A stretch of DNA of 64,000 nucleotides from Paraburkholderia phytofirmans OLGA172 (GCF_001634365.1 NZ_CP014578.1:2790001-2854000), one strand, 5' to 3'. Counted from the stretch's first letter, positions 8,590-17,987 are shown. Made by a program: numbers and translations. Notes: generated from the letters alone by a model not told the origin.

Positions 8590-9024
8590 ATCGCCTTCAT
8601 CGTCTTCTTGAAGCCCAGGATTCTCAGCACTCTTTTCGGAGGCCTGTACCTCCTCTGGCTGGCCTTCAAATCGGGACGCACTGCTCTTGCCACTGCAGCT
8701 ACAACCTCACCGAAACGGGAACAGCCAGAGAAGTTGACGAGCCTGTACGCGCGAGGCGCGTTGCTGCATCTGACAAATCCGAAGGCCATACTCGTGTGGG
8801 TTTCGATTGTCGCCCTCTCTTCGAACAACTCGGGATCTGCCTACGGGGCCGTGATTCCAGGCTGTGCGGTCATTGGATGCCTGGTGTTCAGCGGGTATGC
8901 CGTCCTGTTTTCCATGGACTCAGTTCGCCGGCTATACATTCGGACCCGTCGCGCTCTGGAAGGATGCCTTGCTGTCGTATTCGGGGTTGCCGGGATCAGG
9001 CTTCTGGCATGGCCTTACAGATAG
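8590..9024 (+). pseudogene. LysE/RhtB-type amino acid exporter, 5'-truncated
   Basis: From about 8617 the frame encodes LFGGLYLLWLAFKSGRTAL, then YARGALLHLTNPKAILVWV, and ends in VVFGVAGIRLLAWPYR. These are transmembrane helices 3-6 of a LysE/RhtB amino acid efflux protein. The first 60 or so residues of the family, including the N-terminal N-x-x-P-G-P motif, are absent and replaced by unrelated polar sequence. It is probably non-functional, truncated by the adjacent IS110 event. Confidence 0.65.
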
Positions 9025-9108
9025 GGGCTCGGAAAGAGGCCTGACGATCTTGCCGGCCCTTTATGCCCTAAACTCTGTGCCCTTTCATTCATCTCCAGAG
9101 GAAGCCCT

Positions 9109-9435
9109 ATGTACTCTTCCACCTTCATTTTCAGGGCCGGTCAGTACGACGAGGAATTCCATCGCCTCGACCAGGAGATCGCCGAAATGGCGCGTGCAAT
9201 TCCTGGGTATCTGGGTGAAGAGACCTGGGAGAGCGCCAGCGCCGGATTGATCCAGAACGTCTACTACTGGGAGTCGGAAGACGCACTGCTGCAATTGATC
9301 AGGCATCCGACGCACGTCGAAGCGAAGTCGAAGCAGGCCCGCTGGTTGGACGGCTACCGGGTCGTCATTGCGAAGGTGATCCGGGAATATGGGGATGGCG
9401 GCCTCGTGACGCGCAAGGAAGATCAGCCTGCTTGA
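9109..9435 (+). CDS. Antibiotic biosynthesis monooxygenase (ABM)-domain protein
   Basis: The 108-residue protein has the ferredoxin-like ABM fold: an N-terminal strand YSSTFIFRAGQYD, a helix with RLDQEIAEMARAIPGYLG, then NVYYWESEDALLQLIRHPTH and a C-terminal strand VVIAKVIREYG. Small ABM proteins act as cofactor-free monooxygenases, heme-degrading enzymes or dimeric stress proteins; the sequence does not decide which. A good ribosome binding site (GAGGAAG) lies 6 nt before the ATG. It follows the LysE fragment by 84 bp and may once have shared its promoter. Confidence 0.85.
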   Translation: MYSSTFIFRAGQYDEEFHRLDQEIAEMARAIPGYLGEETWESASAGLIQNVYYWESEDALLQLIRHPTHVEAKSKQARWLDGYRVVIAKVIREYGDGGLVTRKEDQPA

Positions 9436-9572
9436 TCGAAACCGCTCTCACATCGTGTTCGAGGTAGCGTGGCCATCTTGCCCCGATCCGTTGCGAACGT
9501 TTGCCGTTCGGGCATGAGTGTCCGATGAATTTCGTCGCCGGGACGCTTGCGCGCACGGTCTCGCACATGCGT

Positions 9573-9857
9573 TCATTCTGCGGCACGATGACCCAGCTCC
9601 GACGCCCCGCTAGAGACACCACCGACGCCTGTGCTCGACGGTCCCCCATTCTCAGCGGCGACGCGCGCTTCGGCCGCGAGGAAGTCATCTGGGAAGTTAA
9701 TGTCGCGATGCCCGGGATGGTAGCCGGCGTTTTCGATCTGAATCAGCTGGGCGCGCACCTGCGCACGGGTAAGAGGTGGATTGTCTTGTTGGGCGAAGGA
9801 AACCACTGGTGCGGCGAGTGCGATGGCAGCAGCAGCGATTCGAATGACGGACTTCAA
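9573..9857 (-). CDS. DUF4148 secreted small protein
   Basis: This 94-residue product starts with a signal peptide (KSVIRIAAAAIALAAPVVSF-AQ), followed by a DUF4148 core: LTRAQVRAQLIQIENAGYHP. DUF4148 proteins are small exported proteins abundant in Burkholderiales, of unknown function. The start is a TTG with a perfect AGGAGG about 8 nt upstream; no ATG in frame fits better. The glycine/serine-rich C-terminus (TGVGGVSSGAS) is typical. Confidence 0.85.
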   Translation of the reverse strand: MKSVIRIAAAAIALAAPVVSFAQQDNPPLTRAQVRAQLIQIENAGYHPGHRDINFPDDFLAAEARVAAENGGPSSTGVGGVSSGASELGHRAAE

Positions 9858-10192
9858 ATGTTGTACCTCCTGGATTGTCGACCGCTGCGCGCAATACCGT
9901 TTGCAGCCGGTAACGACAGGTTAATTGGACCAAGCTTAAGGCCCGCTTAACGGGCGTCTAACGTCGCAGCGCTACTTGGCAGCTTGACGAAGGGAGCTCC
10001 CGGGATGACCGATCCGCACGGCGTTGATGCATGGAGGCGACGCTGTGCGCAATGCGCCTGCTGAACACCTACATGTGCTCAAGAGGGAACGGCGGCTCGA
10101 TCGCATGCCGCTTCACGCTAATCCGTGAAGAATCCAAAAAAGACGGTTTCGCACTCTGCAGGGTACTGATTAGTCGCTTGTGGGTAGCTCCG
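9858..10192. other. Intergenic region between DUF4148 and peptidase genes
   Basis: About 335 bp without a gene. The left end carries the DUF4148 promoter. A 7-bp hairpin (CTTCACG...CGTGAAG, 10111-10130) lies beyond the peptidase stop but has no U-tract in that direction. A short GC hairpin (GCCCG-CTTAA-CGGGC) lies near 9942-9956. Nothing else recognisable. Confidence 0.35.
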
Positions 10193-11320
10193 TCAATCAT
10201 CGATATTTTTGGCGAGACAATCTGCACGACCTTCCAATACGATAGCCCGCAGCATGTCGTGATCTATTGCGTGTGCGACGCGATCGTACTTACCAGTGAC
10301 CGTCTCAGCCGCCAGCATCGCATTAATAACCGCTTCGTCGACTGCTTCGACAACCGCCATAAACACTGGATCGAGCAGATCATTGCTGACGGCGTCCAGC
10401 GTCAAACGCGGAGGCTCTGGTAACGAGCCAAAGGAGTTCGCCGTGGTGAACGCAAGAAATATGTCGCCGGAGTTGTTTCCAGATGGCGTTCCCGCACGAC
10501 CGATGCCGATGCCAGCGCGCTTGGCGAGCCGTTCCAGTTGCGTCGGCATGAGCGGCAAGTCTGTCCCGATGATAGCGATGATGGATCCCCGTTCGTGAGG
10601 CCACCCCGCTGACTGTGCCATCCGTTCACCGACCGGAACCCCACAAACGCGAAGCCATGGCCGCAATCCATGATTCGCTTGAACTATTGCGCCAACGGTG
10701 TAAGAAACTCCGCCGATATCGATCCGGCGCGAAGAGGTACCCGTCCCACCCTTGAACTCGTAGGCCATCATCCCCGTGCCGCCACCAACATTTCCTTCGA
10801 GTAAGGCGCCTCCTGCAGCGGACTCGATGGCTTCGATGACGTCGCTCTCCGAGATGTGCTGCCCGCAGATGTCGTTCAACCAGCCGTCGTACGTTTCGGC
10901 GGCGACCGGTAGCACCCAGATGCCCTTGTCCAGTTGTGCCCTGAATTTCGAAACCATCCAGCGGGTGGTCGCATGCTGCGCCATCCCAATCGAAAAGGTA
11001 TTCGTCAGAGTAATCGGGCCGGTAAACCAACCGGCTTCGCGAATCCAATGGACGCCTGTCATTTCCCCATTCCCATTCATCGAGAATGTGCCGGCCCAAC
11101 TCGGATGCAGAAGCCGATCGCTCGGTCTGGGAAGTATTGCCGTCACCCCAGTCTGCATAGCGCCTGAACCTGTTGACAAGGTCTTGTAGCCCACCGTCAC
11201 ACCAGGCACATCGGTGATGGCATTGTTCGCGCCAGGAATGCCCTCGAATGGCAACCCCAAGTCCCGCGCACGGCGCTTTTTCGTATGCACGCAGTGTTCA
11301 ATCCGGGATTCCTTGCTCAT
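10193..11320 (-). CDS. P1-family (DmpA/BapA-type) self-processing aminopeptidase
   Basis: The 375-residue product belongs to peptidase family P1 (L-aminopeptidase/D-esterase DmpA, beta-peptidyl aminopeptidase BapA). These N-terminal nucleophile hydrolases cut themselves into two chains, freeing a catalytic serine. The cleavage site is visible in GTPSGNNSGDIFLAF, where the bond before the serine of N-N-S-G-D is broken in BapA-like enzymes. Other family segments are DVPGVTVGYKT near the start and GGALLEGNVGGGTGM. The chosen start (11320) has GGAGG 9 nt upstream; a longer frame to 11389 has no ribosome binding site. It is divergent from a polyamine-type ABC transporter, which suggests that an imported amide or peptide-like compound is cut in the cytoplasm (inference). 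No signal peptide is seen. Confidence 0.88.
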   Translation of the reverse strand: MSKESRIEHCVHTKKRRARDLGLPFEGIPGANNAITDVPGVTVGYKTLSTGSGAMQTGVTAILPRPSDRLLHPSWAGTFSMNGNGEMTGVHWIREAGWFTGPITLTNTFSIGMAQHATTRWMVSKFRAQLDKGIWVLPVAAETYDGWLNDICGQHISESDVIEAIESAAGGALLEGNVGGGTGMMAYEFKGGTGTSSRRIDIGGVSYTVGAIVQANHGLRPWLRVCGVPVGERMAQSAGWPHERGSIIAIIGTDLPLMPTQLERLAKRAGIGIGRAGTPSGNNSGDIFLAFTTANSFGSLPEPPRLTLDAVSNDLLDPVFMAVVEAVDEAVINAMLAAETVTGKYDRVAHAIDHDMLRAIVLEGRADCLAKNIDD

Positions 11321-11514
11321 TTCTTCTCGCCTCCTTTCCAGCCGCTCTTGAGAAGTCGCTAGGTTCATCCAATGCAAAATGGTAGTCAAGTACCTTTTTG
11401 TTGAAATGGTGCTTTACAAACATTTTCGACCAGCATAGCTTATCGTTCGTGGTCCTTTTGGAAGGCTCGCCCGATGTCGAGTTACTTCCCGACATACGCT
11501 CCAGAGGAGAGTTC
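11321..11514. promoter_or_regulatory. Divergent promoter region, peptidase versus ABC transporter operon
   Basis: The 194 bp between the two ATGs are AT-richer than the genes and must carry both promoters. They are also the most plausible target of the RpiR regulator encoded at the far end of the transporter operon, although I see no clear dyad. Confidence 0.4.
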
Positions 11515-12597
11515 ATGAAACCAGCAGTTGAAGTTCGCTCGATATCAAAGAGCTTTCTCGCACCCGGAAAACGGCATGTGTTTGCGCTAAGCGATGTCAA
11601 CCTCGCCATCCCATCGGGCAAGTTCACGACTCTTCTCGGCCCCTCCGGCTGCGGCAAAACTACCTTGCTGCGGACAATCGCCGGATTTGAAATGCCCGAT
11701 TCTGGTCGCGTCCTGATCGACGGCCAGGATCTGACGTCAGCGCCGCCTTATGAGCGACCGCTGAATACTGTCTTCCAGCACTACGCGCTGTTTCCCCATC
11801 TCGACGTTGCAGGCAACATCGCCTATGGGCTCGAGATTGCAAAGGTTCCGAGACACCTGATCGATCAGCGTGTTGGCCAGGCATTAGAACTAGTACGGCT
11901 TGAATCCATGGCAAAAAGAAAGGTTGCTCAGTTGTCGGGCGGGCAGCAGCAGCGAGTCGCTCTCGCCCGCGCCCTTGTCATGCAGCCCAAGGTCCTCCTG
12001 CTCGATGAACCGATGGCAGCGCTCGACCGGCAGTTGCGCAAGCAGATGCAGGTGGAACTCAAGCGTCTTCAGCACGAACTTGGCATTGCCTTCGTGTGCG
12101 TCACGCACGACCAGGAAGAGGCCCTGTCGATGAGCGACATGATCGTCGTCATGAACCGGGGGAAGATTGAGCAAGTGGGTAGCCCAAGAGAAATTTACGA
12201 TTCACCCAGAACCGAGTTCTCGGCACGCTTCATCGGCGAGACCAACTTGCTACGCGGCAAGTGGATCGGGAAGCGCGACGGGTGCAGTCTTCTCAGAACG
12301 GAACGGGGAACCGAAATTCTCGTCGCCGGTGCGAGACCCGGCGAACACGCAGCCATCGCATCGCTGAGGCCCGAGGCCGTGGACATGGTGTTCGGGAGCG
12401 TATCGGACGGTCACTGCCTGCTCGATGGGATTGTGTCGGATCGTACCTACATGGGCAATTACACGCGCGTCGACGTCGACCTGCAAGGTGACCGGATCAC
12501 GGTCGTCCTGAATGCCAAGGCGTCGGTTCCCGAGGTCGGCGCGCCGGTCAAGCTCAGCTATCACCCACGCGACGTTACTACGGTGTCCTTGCCATGA
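11515..12597 (+). CDS. ABC transporter ATPase, spermidine/putrescine (PotA) type
   Basis: This 360-residue ATPase has Walker [12 protein letters not shown] (about residue 44), Q-loop [15 protein letters not shown], signature [15 protein letters not shown], Walker [13 protein letters not shown] and H-loop [12 protein letters not shown]-terminal TOBE regulatory domain from about residue 290 ([20 protein letters not shown]) is typical of PotA. It would power import of a polyamine or a similar cationic compound through the two permeases that follow. ATG 11515 has GAGGAGA 5 nt upstream; the in-frame extension to 11398 lacks one. Its stop overlaps the next start by 4 bp, showing translational coupling. 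Confidence 0.92.
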   Translation: MKPAVEVRSISKSFLAPGKRHVFALSDVNLAIPSGKFTTLLGPSGCGKTTLLRTIAGFEMPDSGRVLIDGQDLTSAPPYERPLNTVFQHYALFPHLDVAGNIAYGLEIAKVPRHLIDQRVGQALELVRLESMAKRKVAQLSGGQQQRVALARALVMQPKVLLLDEPMAALDRQLRKQMQVELKRLQHELGIAFVCVTHDQEEALSMSDMIVVMNRGKIEQVGSPREIYDSPRTEFSARFIGETNLLRGKWIGKRDGCSLLRTERGTEILVAGARPGEHAAIASLRPEAVDMVFGSVSDGHCLLDGIVSDRTYMGNYTRVDVDLQGDRITVVLNAKASVPEVGAPVKLSYHPRDVTTVSLP

Positions 12598-13553
12598 ACG
12601 ATATGACTTCCGTGTCCCGGGTCGCCGATCGCGAGCCGGATCCGCAAATCCGTCCACGGCGAACAGGCGCCGCGACAACACTCGCCTTCCTGACGCCCGG
12701 CGTACTGCTGTTCACGCTGCTCTTCGCGGTGCCGGCAACCATCATCCTCGCCTACAGTTTCGCGACCCGGGATACCTATGGCGGCGTCATCTGGCATTTC
12801 GATCTGGATGCGTACAGTCAGTTTTTTGGCTTTCCGAACGCCGATCTGCTCAGGGACTGGGACTTCACCTATCTCAACATCGTCATCAGGTCCTCGCTGC
12901 TCGCCCTTTCGACCGCCATGGCCGCTCTGGTGCTGGCCTACCCCGCAGCGTGGTATATCAGCAGGCAGTCATTCCGGCGCAAGTATCTCCTGCTGCTACT
13001 TGTGACGTTGCCCTTCTTCATCAACGGTCTGGTGCGCATTTACGCCTGGATGCTGATTTTGCGATCGGATGGACTGATCAATCACGCACTGCTGGCGGTG
13101 GGCCTGATCGACAAGCCACTCCAGATGATCTATACGCTACCCGCAGTCGCCGCATCGATGGTCTACCAGTATCTCCCGTTCATGGTTCTGCCACTCTTCT
13201 CGTCGATCGAAAAGATGGACTTCCGCCTCGTCGAAGCATCGCTCGATCTCGGCGCCGGCCGGTTCACCACGATGCGACGGGTGGTCATTCCACTGACCAT
13301 GCCAGGTATCGTGGCTGGCGTCGTTCTCGTGTTCATTCCCGCGCTGGGCAATTTCATCGCCCCAACGCTCATTGGCGGCGCCAAGGACCTGCAGATCGGC
13401 ACGCTGCTGGCGCAATCGTTTCTTGCCGCCCGCGACTGGCCATTCGGATCAGCGGTGGCGACAATCCTCGGCGTCATCGTGGTTGCCTGTCTGTATCTGG
13501 TCGCCCGGGCTGAAGGCAAAACCGTTATGTCATCGACCGGCAAGGAGCATTGA
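12594..13553 (+). CDS. ABC transporter permease, PotB type
   Basis: The 319-residue inner-membrane permease has six predicted helices, starting with [20 protein letters not shown] after a polar 30-residue cytoplasmic leader. The cytoplasmic coupling loop that contacts the ATPase reads [19 protein letters not shown] with the EAA-type motif. The sequence NGLVRIYAW is typical of PotB/PotH proteins. It overlaps the ATPase gene by 4 bp and is followed directly by the second permease. Confidence 0.92.
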   Translation: MNDMTSVSRVADREPDPQIRPRRTGAATTLAFLTPGVLLFTLLFAVPATIILAYSFATRDTYGGVIWHFDLDAYSQFFGFPNADLLRDWDFTYLNIVIRSSLLALSTAMAALVLAYPAAWYISRQSFRRKYLLLLLVTLPFFINGLVRIYAWMLILRSDGLINHALLAVGLIDKPLQMIYTLPAVAASMVYQYLPFMVLPLFSSIEKMDFRLVEASLDLGAGRFTTMRRVVIPLTMPGIVAGVVLVFIPALGNFIAPTLIGGAKDLQIGTLLAQSFLAARDWPFGSAVATILGVIVVACLYLVARAEGKTVMSSTGKEH

Positions 13554-13554
13554 C

Positions 13555-14445
13555 ATGCCAATCGAAAATGTCCTGCGCAGGGCGGGTTCGATCCTGCATC
13601 TGGCCATATTTTTCTCCTTCCTGTACCTGCCGATCCTCATGCTGGTCGCGTATTCGTTCAATGCGAACCCGGTCAGCATGATGACCTGGAAGGGCTTCAC
13701 CTTCGACTGGTACCTGAGAGTTCTGGCCAATCTGGGTTTCACGCACAACGCATCCACGGCTGTCGGCGCCTCCGATCTGCAGTTGTATTCCGATCCCAAC
13801 CTTGGGCGTTCTCTCATCAACACACTCATCGTGGCAGGTTCGTCCTCCACGATTGCGACGGTGGTCGGCACCCTCTCCGCGTTAGGCATTGCTCGCACCG
13901 AATCGCGCCTGAAGACGTTGCTGCGCTCCGCAGTCTATATGCCCATCGTCATACCCGACATTGTCCTCGGCATCGGCCTGCTGGTCATGTTCAGCACCAT
14001 AGGTTTCCCCCTCGGCCGCCTGTCGGTCATTCTGGCCCATACAGTCTTCCTTTCCTCTTATGCCACGGTCGTCGTAGCCGCCCGTCTGGTTGGGATGGAC
14101 CGTAGCCTCGAGGAAGCCTCCGCCGATCTGGGCGCACGGCCGTTGACGACGTTCAGACGCGTCACGCTTCCAGGCATTGCGCCACCCATTCTCGCCGGGT
14201 TCCTTCTGTGCCTCGTCATTTCCTTCGACGATCTGGTTATCGCCTATTTCACGAGCGGCGTGGGATCGACCACCCTTCCTGTGTACCTCTTCGGTGCGAT
14301 CAAACGCAACGTGTCTCCTGAGATCAACGCGGTATCGGTACTCATGATGCTCGCTTCACTGGCGCTGGTTACCGTCTCGCTATTGGTCCGACGCCCCGGT
14401 CGCTCGTTGGGAAAGACTCAGGACGCGCCGCTCCCATTTGCCTGA
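13555..14445 (+). CDS. ABC transporter permease, PotC type
   Basis: This 296-residue permease pairs with the PotB-type protein. It shows LYLPILMLVAYSFNANPVSM in the first helix, YMPIVIPDIVLGIGLLVMF in the core and the EAA loop LEEASADLGARPLTTFRRV. A roughly 35-residue insertion after the first helix (GFTHNASTAVGASDLQLY) is longer than in Escherichia coli PotC. AAGGAG lies upstream within the end of the previous gene; only one base separates stop and start. Confidence 0.92.
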   Translation: MPIENVLRRAGSILHLAIFFSFLYLPILMLVAYSFNANPVSMMTWKGFTFDWYLRVLANLGFTHNASTAVGASDLQLYSDPNLGRSLINTLIVAGSSSTIATVVGTLSALGIARTESRLKTLLRSAVYMPIVIPDIVLGIGLLVMFSTIGFPLGRLSVILAHTVFLSSYATVVVAARLVGMDRSLEEASADLGARPLTTFRRVTLPGIAPPILAGFLLCLVISFDDLVIAYFTSGVGSTTLPVYLFGAIKRNVSPEINAVSVLMMLASLALVTVSLLVRRPGRSLGKTQDAPLPFA

Positions 14446-14557
14446 AACCATCAGGAACCCTCCCGGCTACTGTTTCGGTTGTCCTGGAGGAGATTTTTTC
14501 AACAACCTGTCTGCATCACTAACCGTTTTAAACGTAAGTCGACATAAGGAGAATCTC

Positions 14558-15610
14558 ATGCGTTGGTTTTCTGGAGTACGTATGGCAGTGATAGGTCTTG
14601 CGATCACTGCCGCGGGGCATGCTTTTGCAGAGCCACAATCGCTACATTTGTATAACTGGACGGTTTATATCAATCCGGATGTGCTGCAGGATTTCACAAA
14701 GGAGACAGGTATAGCAGTCACCCTCGACAACTACGGCACCAACGAGGAAATGCTCGCGAAGCTTCAGGCCGGAGCCACGGGCTACGACATCGTATTTCCT
14801 TCGGTTTTCATGCAGAATATTCTGAGCAAGCTGGGTTATCTGCAGGACCCTCATCTTCGCTCGATTACCGGCTACTCGAACCTCGACCAGCGGTATTTCA
14901 AGGCAACCAGCGATCCGCAGCACGAAGTGTGCATGCCATATAACTGGGGCTCTACAGGGTTGATGTACAACAAGGCGTTGACGAAAGGCGTCGATGTTAC
15001 TTCGTGGAAGGTGGTGTTCGACCCTCCGCCCCAGTTGCGCGGCAAGATTGCCATGCTGGACGATGAACGGGAAACGTTGGGAGCAGCGCTCATTTACAAC
15101 GGATTTTCCTTCAATTCTACCAATCCGAAGGAACTCGCGAAGGCCCGGGACACCATCAAGCACGCCAAACCCTACTGGGCGGCGATGCTGACCGACGGTA
15201 TAGGTGACAAGGTGATCAACGGCGATTTTGCGATCGCGCACTGGTGGTCGGGTTCGGTTGCGCAAAGCGTCGAGACTGCTCCCGACAAAGTGGGTTATGT
15301 CATTCCCAAGGAAGGTGCGAATGGATTTCAGGAAGACATGTGCTTGCTGACCCAGTCGAAAAACACCGAAGCGGCGAAGAAATTCTTCGCCTACATGATG
15401 CGACCGGACGTCTCCGCGAAGAACACCAACTGGCTGCATGGTGGATCACCGAACAAGGCGGCGTTTCCACTGATCAGCCCGGCGTTACGCAATAACCCGA
15501 ACATCTACCCGGACGCGGCAACCCTCAGCCACTTGTCCTTGCTCAGTGATGTAGGCGATTCCGTCAGACTGTGGGACACAGCCTGGACTCAGGTCAAAGC
15601 ATCGAAGTAA
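14558..15610 (+). CDS. Periplasmic polyamine-type substrate-binding protein (PotD/PotF type)
   Basis: The 350-residue protein has a clear signal peptide ending AAGHAFA before EPQSLHLYNWTVYINPDVL, the start of a PotD/PotF-like periplasmic binding fold. Family segments include AKLQAGATGYDIVFPS, MPYNWGSTGLMYNK, IAHWWSGS and FFAYMMRPDVSAKNTNWL. The ligand could be spermidine, putrescine, or another cationic or acyclic amide; binding residues cannot be assigned safely. AAGGAG lies 7 nt before the ATG. The 112-bp gap after PotC suggests a separate internal promoter or an mRNA-stabilising element, often seen before abundant binding proteins. Confidence 0.92.
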   Translation: MRWFSGVRMAVIGLAITAAGHAFAEPQSLHLYNWTVYINPDVLQDFTKETGIAVTLDNYGTNEEMLAKLQAGATGYDIVFPSVFMQNILSKLGYLQDPHLRSITGYSNLDQRYFKATSDPQHEVCMPYNWGSTGLMYNKALTKGVDVTSWKVVFDPPPQLRGKIAMLDDERETLGAALIYNGFSFNSTNPKELAKARDTIKHAKPYWAAMLTDGIGDKVINGDFAIAHWWSGSVAQSVETAPDKVGYVIPKEGANGFQEDMCLLTQSKNTEAAKKFFAYMMRPDVSAKNTNWLHGGSPNKAAFPLISPALRNNPNIYPDAATLSHLSLLSDVGDSVRLWDTAWTQVKASK

Positions 15611-15639
15611 GTGCTTTTGGGGCGCCGCGAGAGCAATAG

Positions 15640-16512
15640 TCAGCGGCGCACGAAATCACCAAAAGTATTCTGCAATGTGCGCACCAGCTCCGCGCGTTCG
15701 ACGACGTCGTCACCAAGCGTGATCAGGCAACTTGTTACCAATAGATCCAGTAGCGCAGCGAGCGGCAAAAAGGAGTCCCATGTTCGCCAGCGCATGCTGG
15801 GAAGTACCAGTGATATATCGCTGTCTTCGTCAGCCCAGTTGCAATGAATATCGGTCACAAGCAGCACCGTGATGCCTGCCTCGCGAGCGAGTTTAGCCAG
15901 TGGCCGCGTCTTCGTCGCGAATCGCCTGCAGTCGATCAGAATCAGCAGCCTGTTCCTTGCTGAACTACCGAACATTTCCAGATAAGTGCCGTTCGCTCCA
16001 TCCATGAACGTAATCCCGCCGCGGACATACTGCATCTGCTCGCTGAAATAGCGAGCGATGCCGGCGATGTTTTGAAAGCTGGCAACGAAGACCGCCTCTG
16101 CATTGGTGATCGTGCTCACAGCCTTATCCCACTTATCGCTGCGAGCCATTGCGGAAATTCCCCGCAAGACGTCGATTTGTTGTTCGATCAATTCGCTAAC
16201 AAGGCGGCCCTCCTGCTGATCGCGCCGCAGATCCTCGATGCTTCCTGACAGCTCCCAAGCGGAACTCTTCGGCCCCCCCTTACGGCTAATTCGCTTCAGA
16301 TCGTTCTTGAGCTCGTCCAGACCGTTGTAGCCAATGCGCCTCAAAAACCGCCCCACCGTCATTGGGCTCAAGTCCATTTTCTTGGCGATTGACGCCGCGG
16401 TTTCAAATGGAATTTGTTGGAGATTCGCCTCGAAATAGCGTGCCAGCAGTTGATCTGAATGCGTCTGGCGCGCTGCGTCGGAACTCAGTTTCTTAACGAT
16501 TTGGTCGAACAT
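15640..16512 (-). CDS. RpiR/MurR-family transcriptional regulator
   Basis: The 290-residue protein has an N-terminal RpiR helix-turn-helix (about 1-80, with ETAASIAKKMDLSPMTVGRF and LRRIGYNGLDEL) and a C-terminal SIS domain (about 125-260, AEAVFVASFQNIAGIARYF, RNRLLILIDCRRFATKTR). SIS domains usually bind phosphosugars, but RpiR proteins beside non-sugar transporters are common. It converges on the polyamine-type transporter operon, 29 bp from the binding-protein stop, and probably controls that operon and the peptidase. The residues usual for sugar-phosphate binding are not well conserved. Confidence 0.88.
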   Translation of the reverse strand: MFDQIVKKLSSDAARQTHSDQLLARYFEANLQQIPFETAASIAKKMDLSPMTVGRFLRRIGYNGLDELKNDLKRISRKGGPKSSAWELSGSIEDLRRDQQEGRLVSELIEQQIDVLRGISAMARSDKWDKAVSTITNAEAVFVASFQNIAGIARYFSEQMQYVRGGITFMDGANGTYLEMFGSSARNRLLILIDCRRFATKTRPLAKLAREAGITVLLVTDIHCNWADEDSDISLVLPSMRWRTWDSFLPLAALLDLLVTSCLITLGDDVVERAELVRTLQNTFGDFVRR

Positions 16513-17016
16513 ATGAAATTTCCGGATGGCACGAATGCTTGCGCTGCTTTGAACAAGGTTCGTATGACTCCACGTGGACTCGCCGGTCCACAGCCGAGGT
16601 CTTTCTGAACGTTACGAATTGGTGTAATGCCACTGGCTACAAGCGGCATTCGATGCAAAATCAAGCGGGTTTCAAGAATGCGTGTTTTTTCTGATTTTCG
16701 CAAGACGATTTTCGACCACAACGGGGGCCTTAACGCCCACATGTGTCAATGCGGCGCCATGTTGAAAGGCCGTTGTGAAGGTCCATTCCGCATGTGACGA
16801 AGAGTGCTTCTTATTATCGCGTAGGCGCGGATTGCGCCCTGGGATCATTCAGTTTTGAAACTTACGTGGCTCACCGGCCGGCGCGTACGAGCGTCGCAAC
16901 GAGCAGTATCGGCATCCAATGCATCACCATCGTGATTGGGCTGACGGCGACCCTTCAGTCGTTGTATCGTCAGCCAGTTCGCCCCGGCTGTTTGAGGTGC
17001 CGCCGTCCCTAGCCTG
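16513..17016. other. Intergenic stretch upstream of the RpiR gene
   Basis: About 500 bp with no supported gene. The first 150 bp should carry the RpiR promoter. The remainder holds only short shadow frames without start signals. Confidence 0.4.
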
Positions 17017-17154
17017 TCACGAGCAGTAGGCCGCCCCGCGTTTCGCTTCGCGGACGTCACCCGTGTGGTTCCGAGCGGAATTCAGCCGAAACGCTGCTGT
17101 GATGGTGAGGAGTGCCACAATCACAATCCCCACGAGGTATTCGGCGGTTAGCAT
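17017..17154 (-). CDS. Small single-span membrane protein (45 aa)
   Basis: An ATG at 17154 is preceded by AGGAGGAGG at about 5 nt, one of the strongest ribosome binding sites in the window. The 45-residue product has one hydrophobic helix (YLVGIVIVALLTITAAF) near the N-terminus and a short basic tail (RLNSARNHTGDVREAKRG), so it should sit in the inner membrane with its C-terminus in the cytoplasm. I recognise no family. It lies 50 bp downstream of a small zinc-ribbon gene on the same strand. Confidence 0.55.
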   Translation of the reverse strand: MLTAEYLVGIVIVALLTITAAFRLNSARNHTGDVREAKRGAAYCS

Positions 17155-17204
17155 GAGGCCTCCTCCTAAAAGCGTTACCGCCTCAAGCCAGCGGTTGTAT
17201 AACT

Positions 17205-17414
17205 TCACGTAGCCCGATAAATGGCCGTCCAGACCCGCTCGGGCGCACTGCCCACGAACTGCCGATGCATAATCACGCCGCATCGGCCGCAACGGTAGTG
17301 CTCAATTGCCAGTACGCCTTCGCACTCACCGATACCGACCAACGTCATGTCACTGGCTCGGGACTGGTCAGCAGAGCATCCTTGAAGTTTGTCGCACTCG
17401 TCGCAGAGTTCCAT
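17205..17414 (-). CDS. Small putative zinc-ribbon protein
   Basis: The 69-residue frame begins MELCDECDKLQGC and later carries YRCGRCGVIMHRQFVGS. The two C-x-x-C pairs are spaced like a treble-clef or ribbon zinc site. Short proteins of this plan are widespread hypotheticals in Burkholderia. The ribosome binding site is weak (GGTGA). It lies just upstream of the 45-residue membrane protein and may share a transcript with it. No function can be assigned. Confidence 0.5.
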   Translation of the reverse strand: MELCDECDKLQGCSADQSRASDMTLVGIGECEGVLAIEHYRCGRCGVIMHRQFVGSAPERVWTAIYRAT

Positions 17415-17927
17415 GATGTCACCGCATCTGTGCTTGAACGGGACGGCGGTACTGCAGGATCAAGAATCGAGCCTGCGCGACCAGCCATCGGTAATCAATC
17501 TGAAAGCGGATAGCCGACATGCCGTGCCTCGCTCCTATTCGGCTATATGCAGTATTCTTTCCCTTCGGGCGCCAAGTCGGCCAGCCCGATGGTGTCAACG
17601 CTTGAATCTCTGGCATGTCCGAAAAAGAACAGCCCGCGTACCGAGCCGGGCCAAATCCATGCAGGGAAGCATGGAGGAGACGTGAAATTCATTCTAGGCC
17701 GCGCAATTCCGCATTGCAACACGGCGTTGAAAACAGCAGAAGTGGCGGCGAGATCACGCTTGTAGCGCCGGAGCCACGATGAACGCATGTCGTCCGGGGC
17801 CCGCAGGGGCGACTGTCACTGGTCGTCGTCAGGCGGCCGAGGATTGCGATAGGGGTGCTCAGTAATGGGCATCCCTTTGTTAATTGAGTTAGCAAGGTAA
17901 TTCATCAAAAGAAATTTAGTATATGAA
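17415..17927. other. Intergenic stretch without supported genes
   Basis: Open frames here (for example plus strand 17547-17765) lack ribosome binding sites and recognisable motifs. The right end becomes AT-rich as it approaches the inverted repeat at 17928. Confidence 0.4.
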
Positions 17928-17987
17928 AACAATTTTCACCATGCGTCTCAAATTTCTTAAAAACTGAGACGCACGGTGAAAATTGTT
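17928..17987. repeat. Long AT-rich inverted repeat 1
   Basis: Arms 17928-17950 and 17965-17987 pair at 22 of 23 positions around a 14-nt loop. The inner part of the arm (GCGTCTCA / TGAGACGC) is GC-rich and the outer part (AACAATTTT / AAAATTGTT) AT-rich. As RNA it would form a very stable hairpin; as DNA it could be a cruciform or a protein-binding dyad. No U-tract follows directly, so it is not a standard terminator in the plus direction. Confidence 0.85.

Noticed and set aside
17547..17765. 72-codon plus-strand frame
   Set aside because: Lacks a ribosome binding site and motif; composition does not resemble neighbouring genes.
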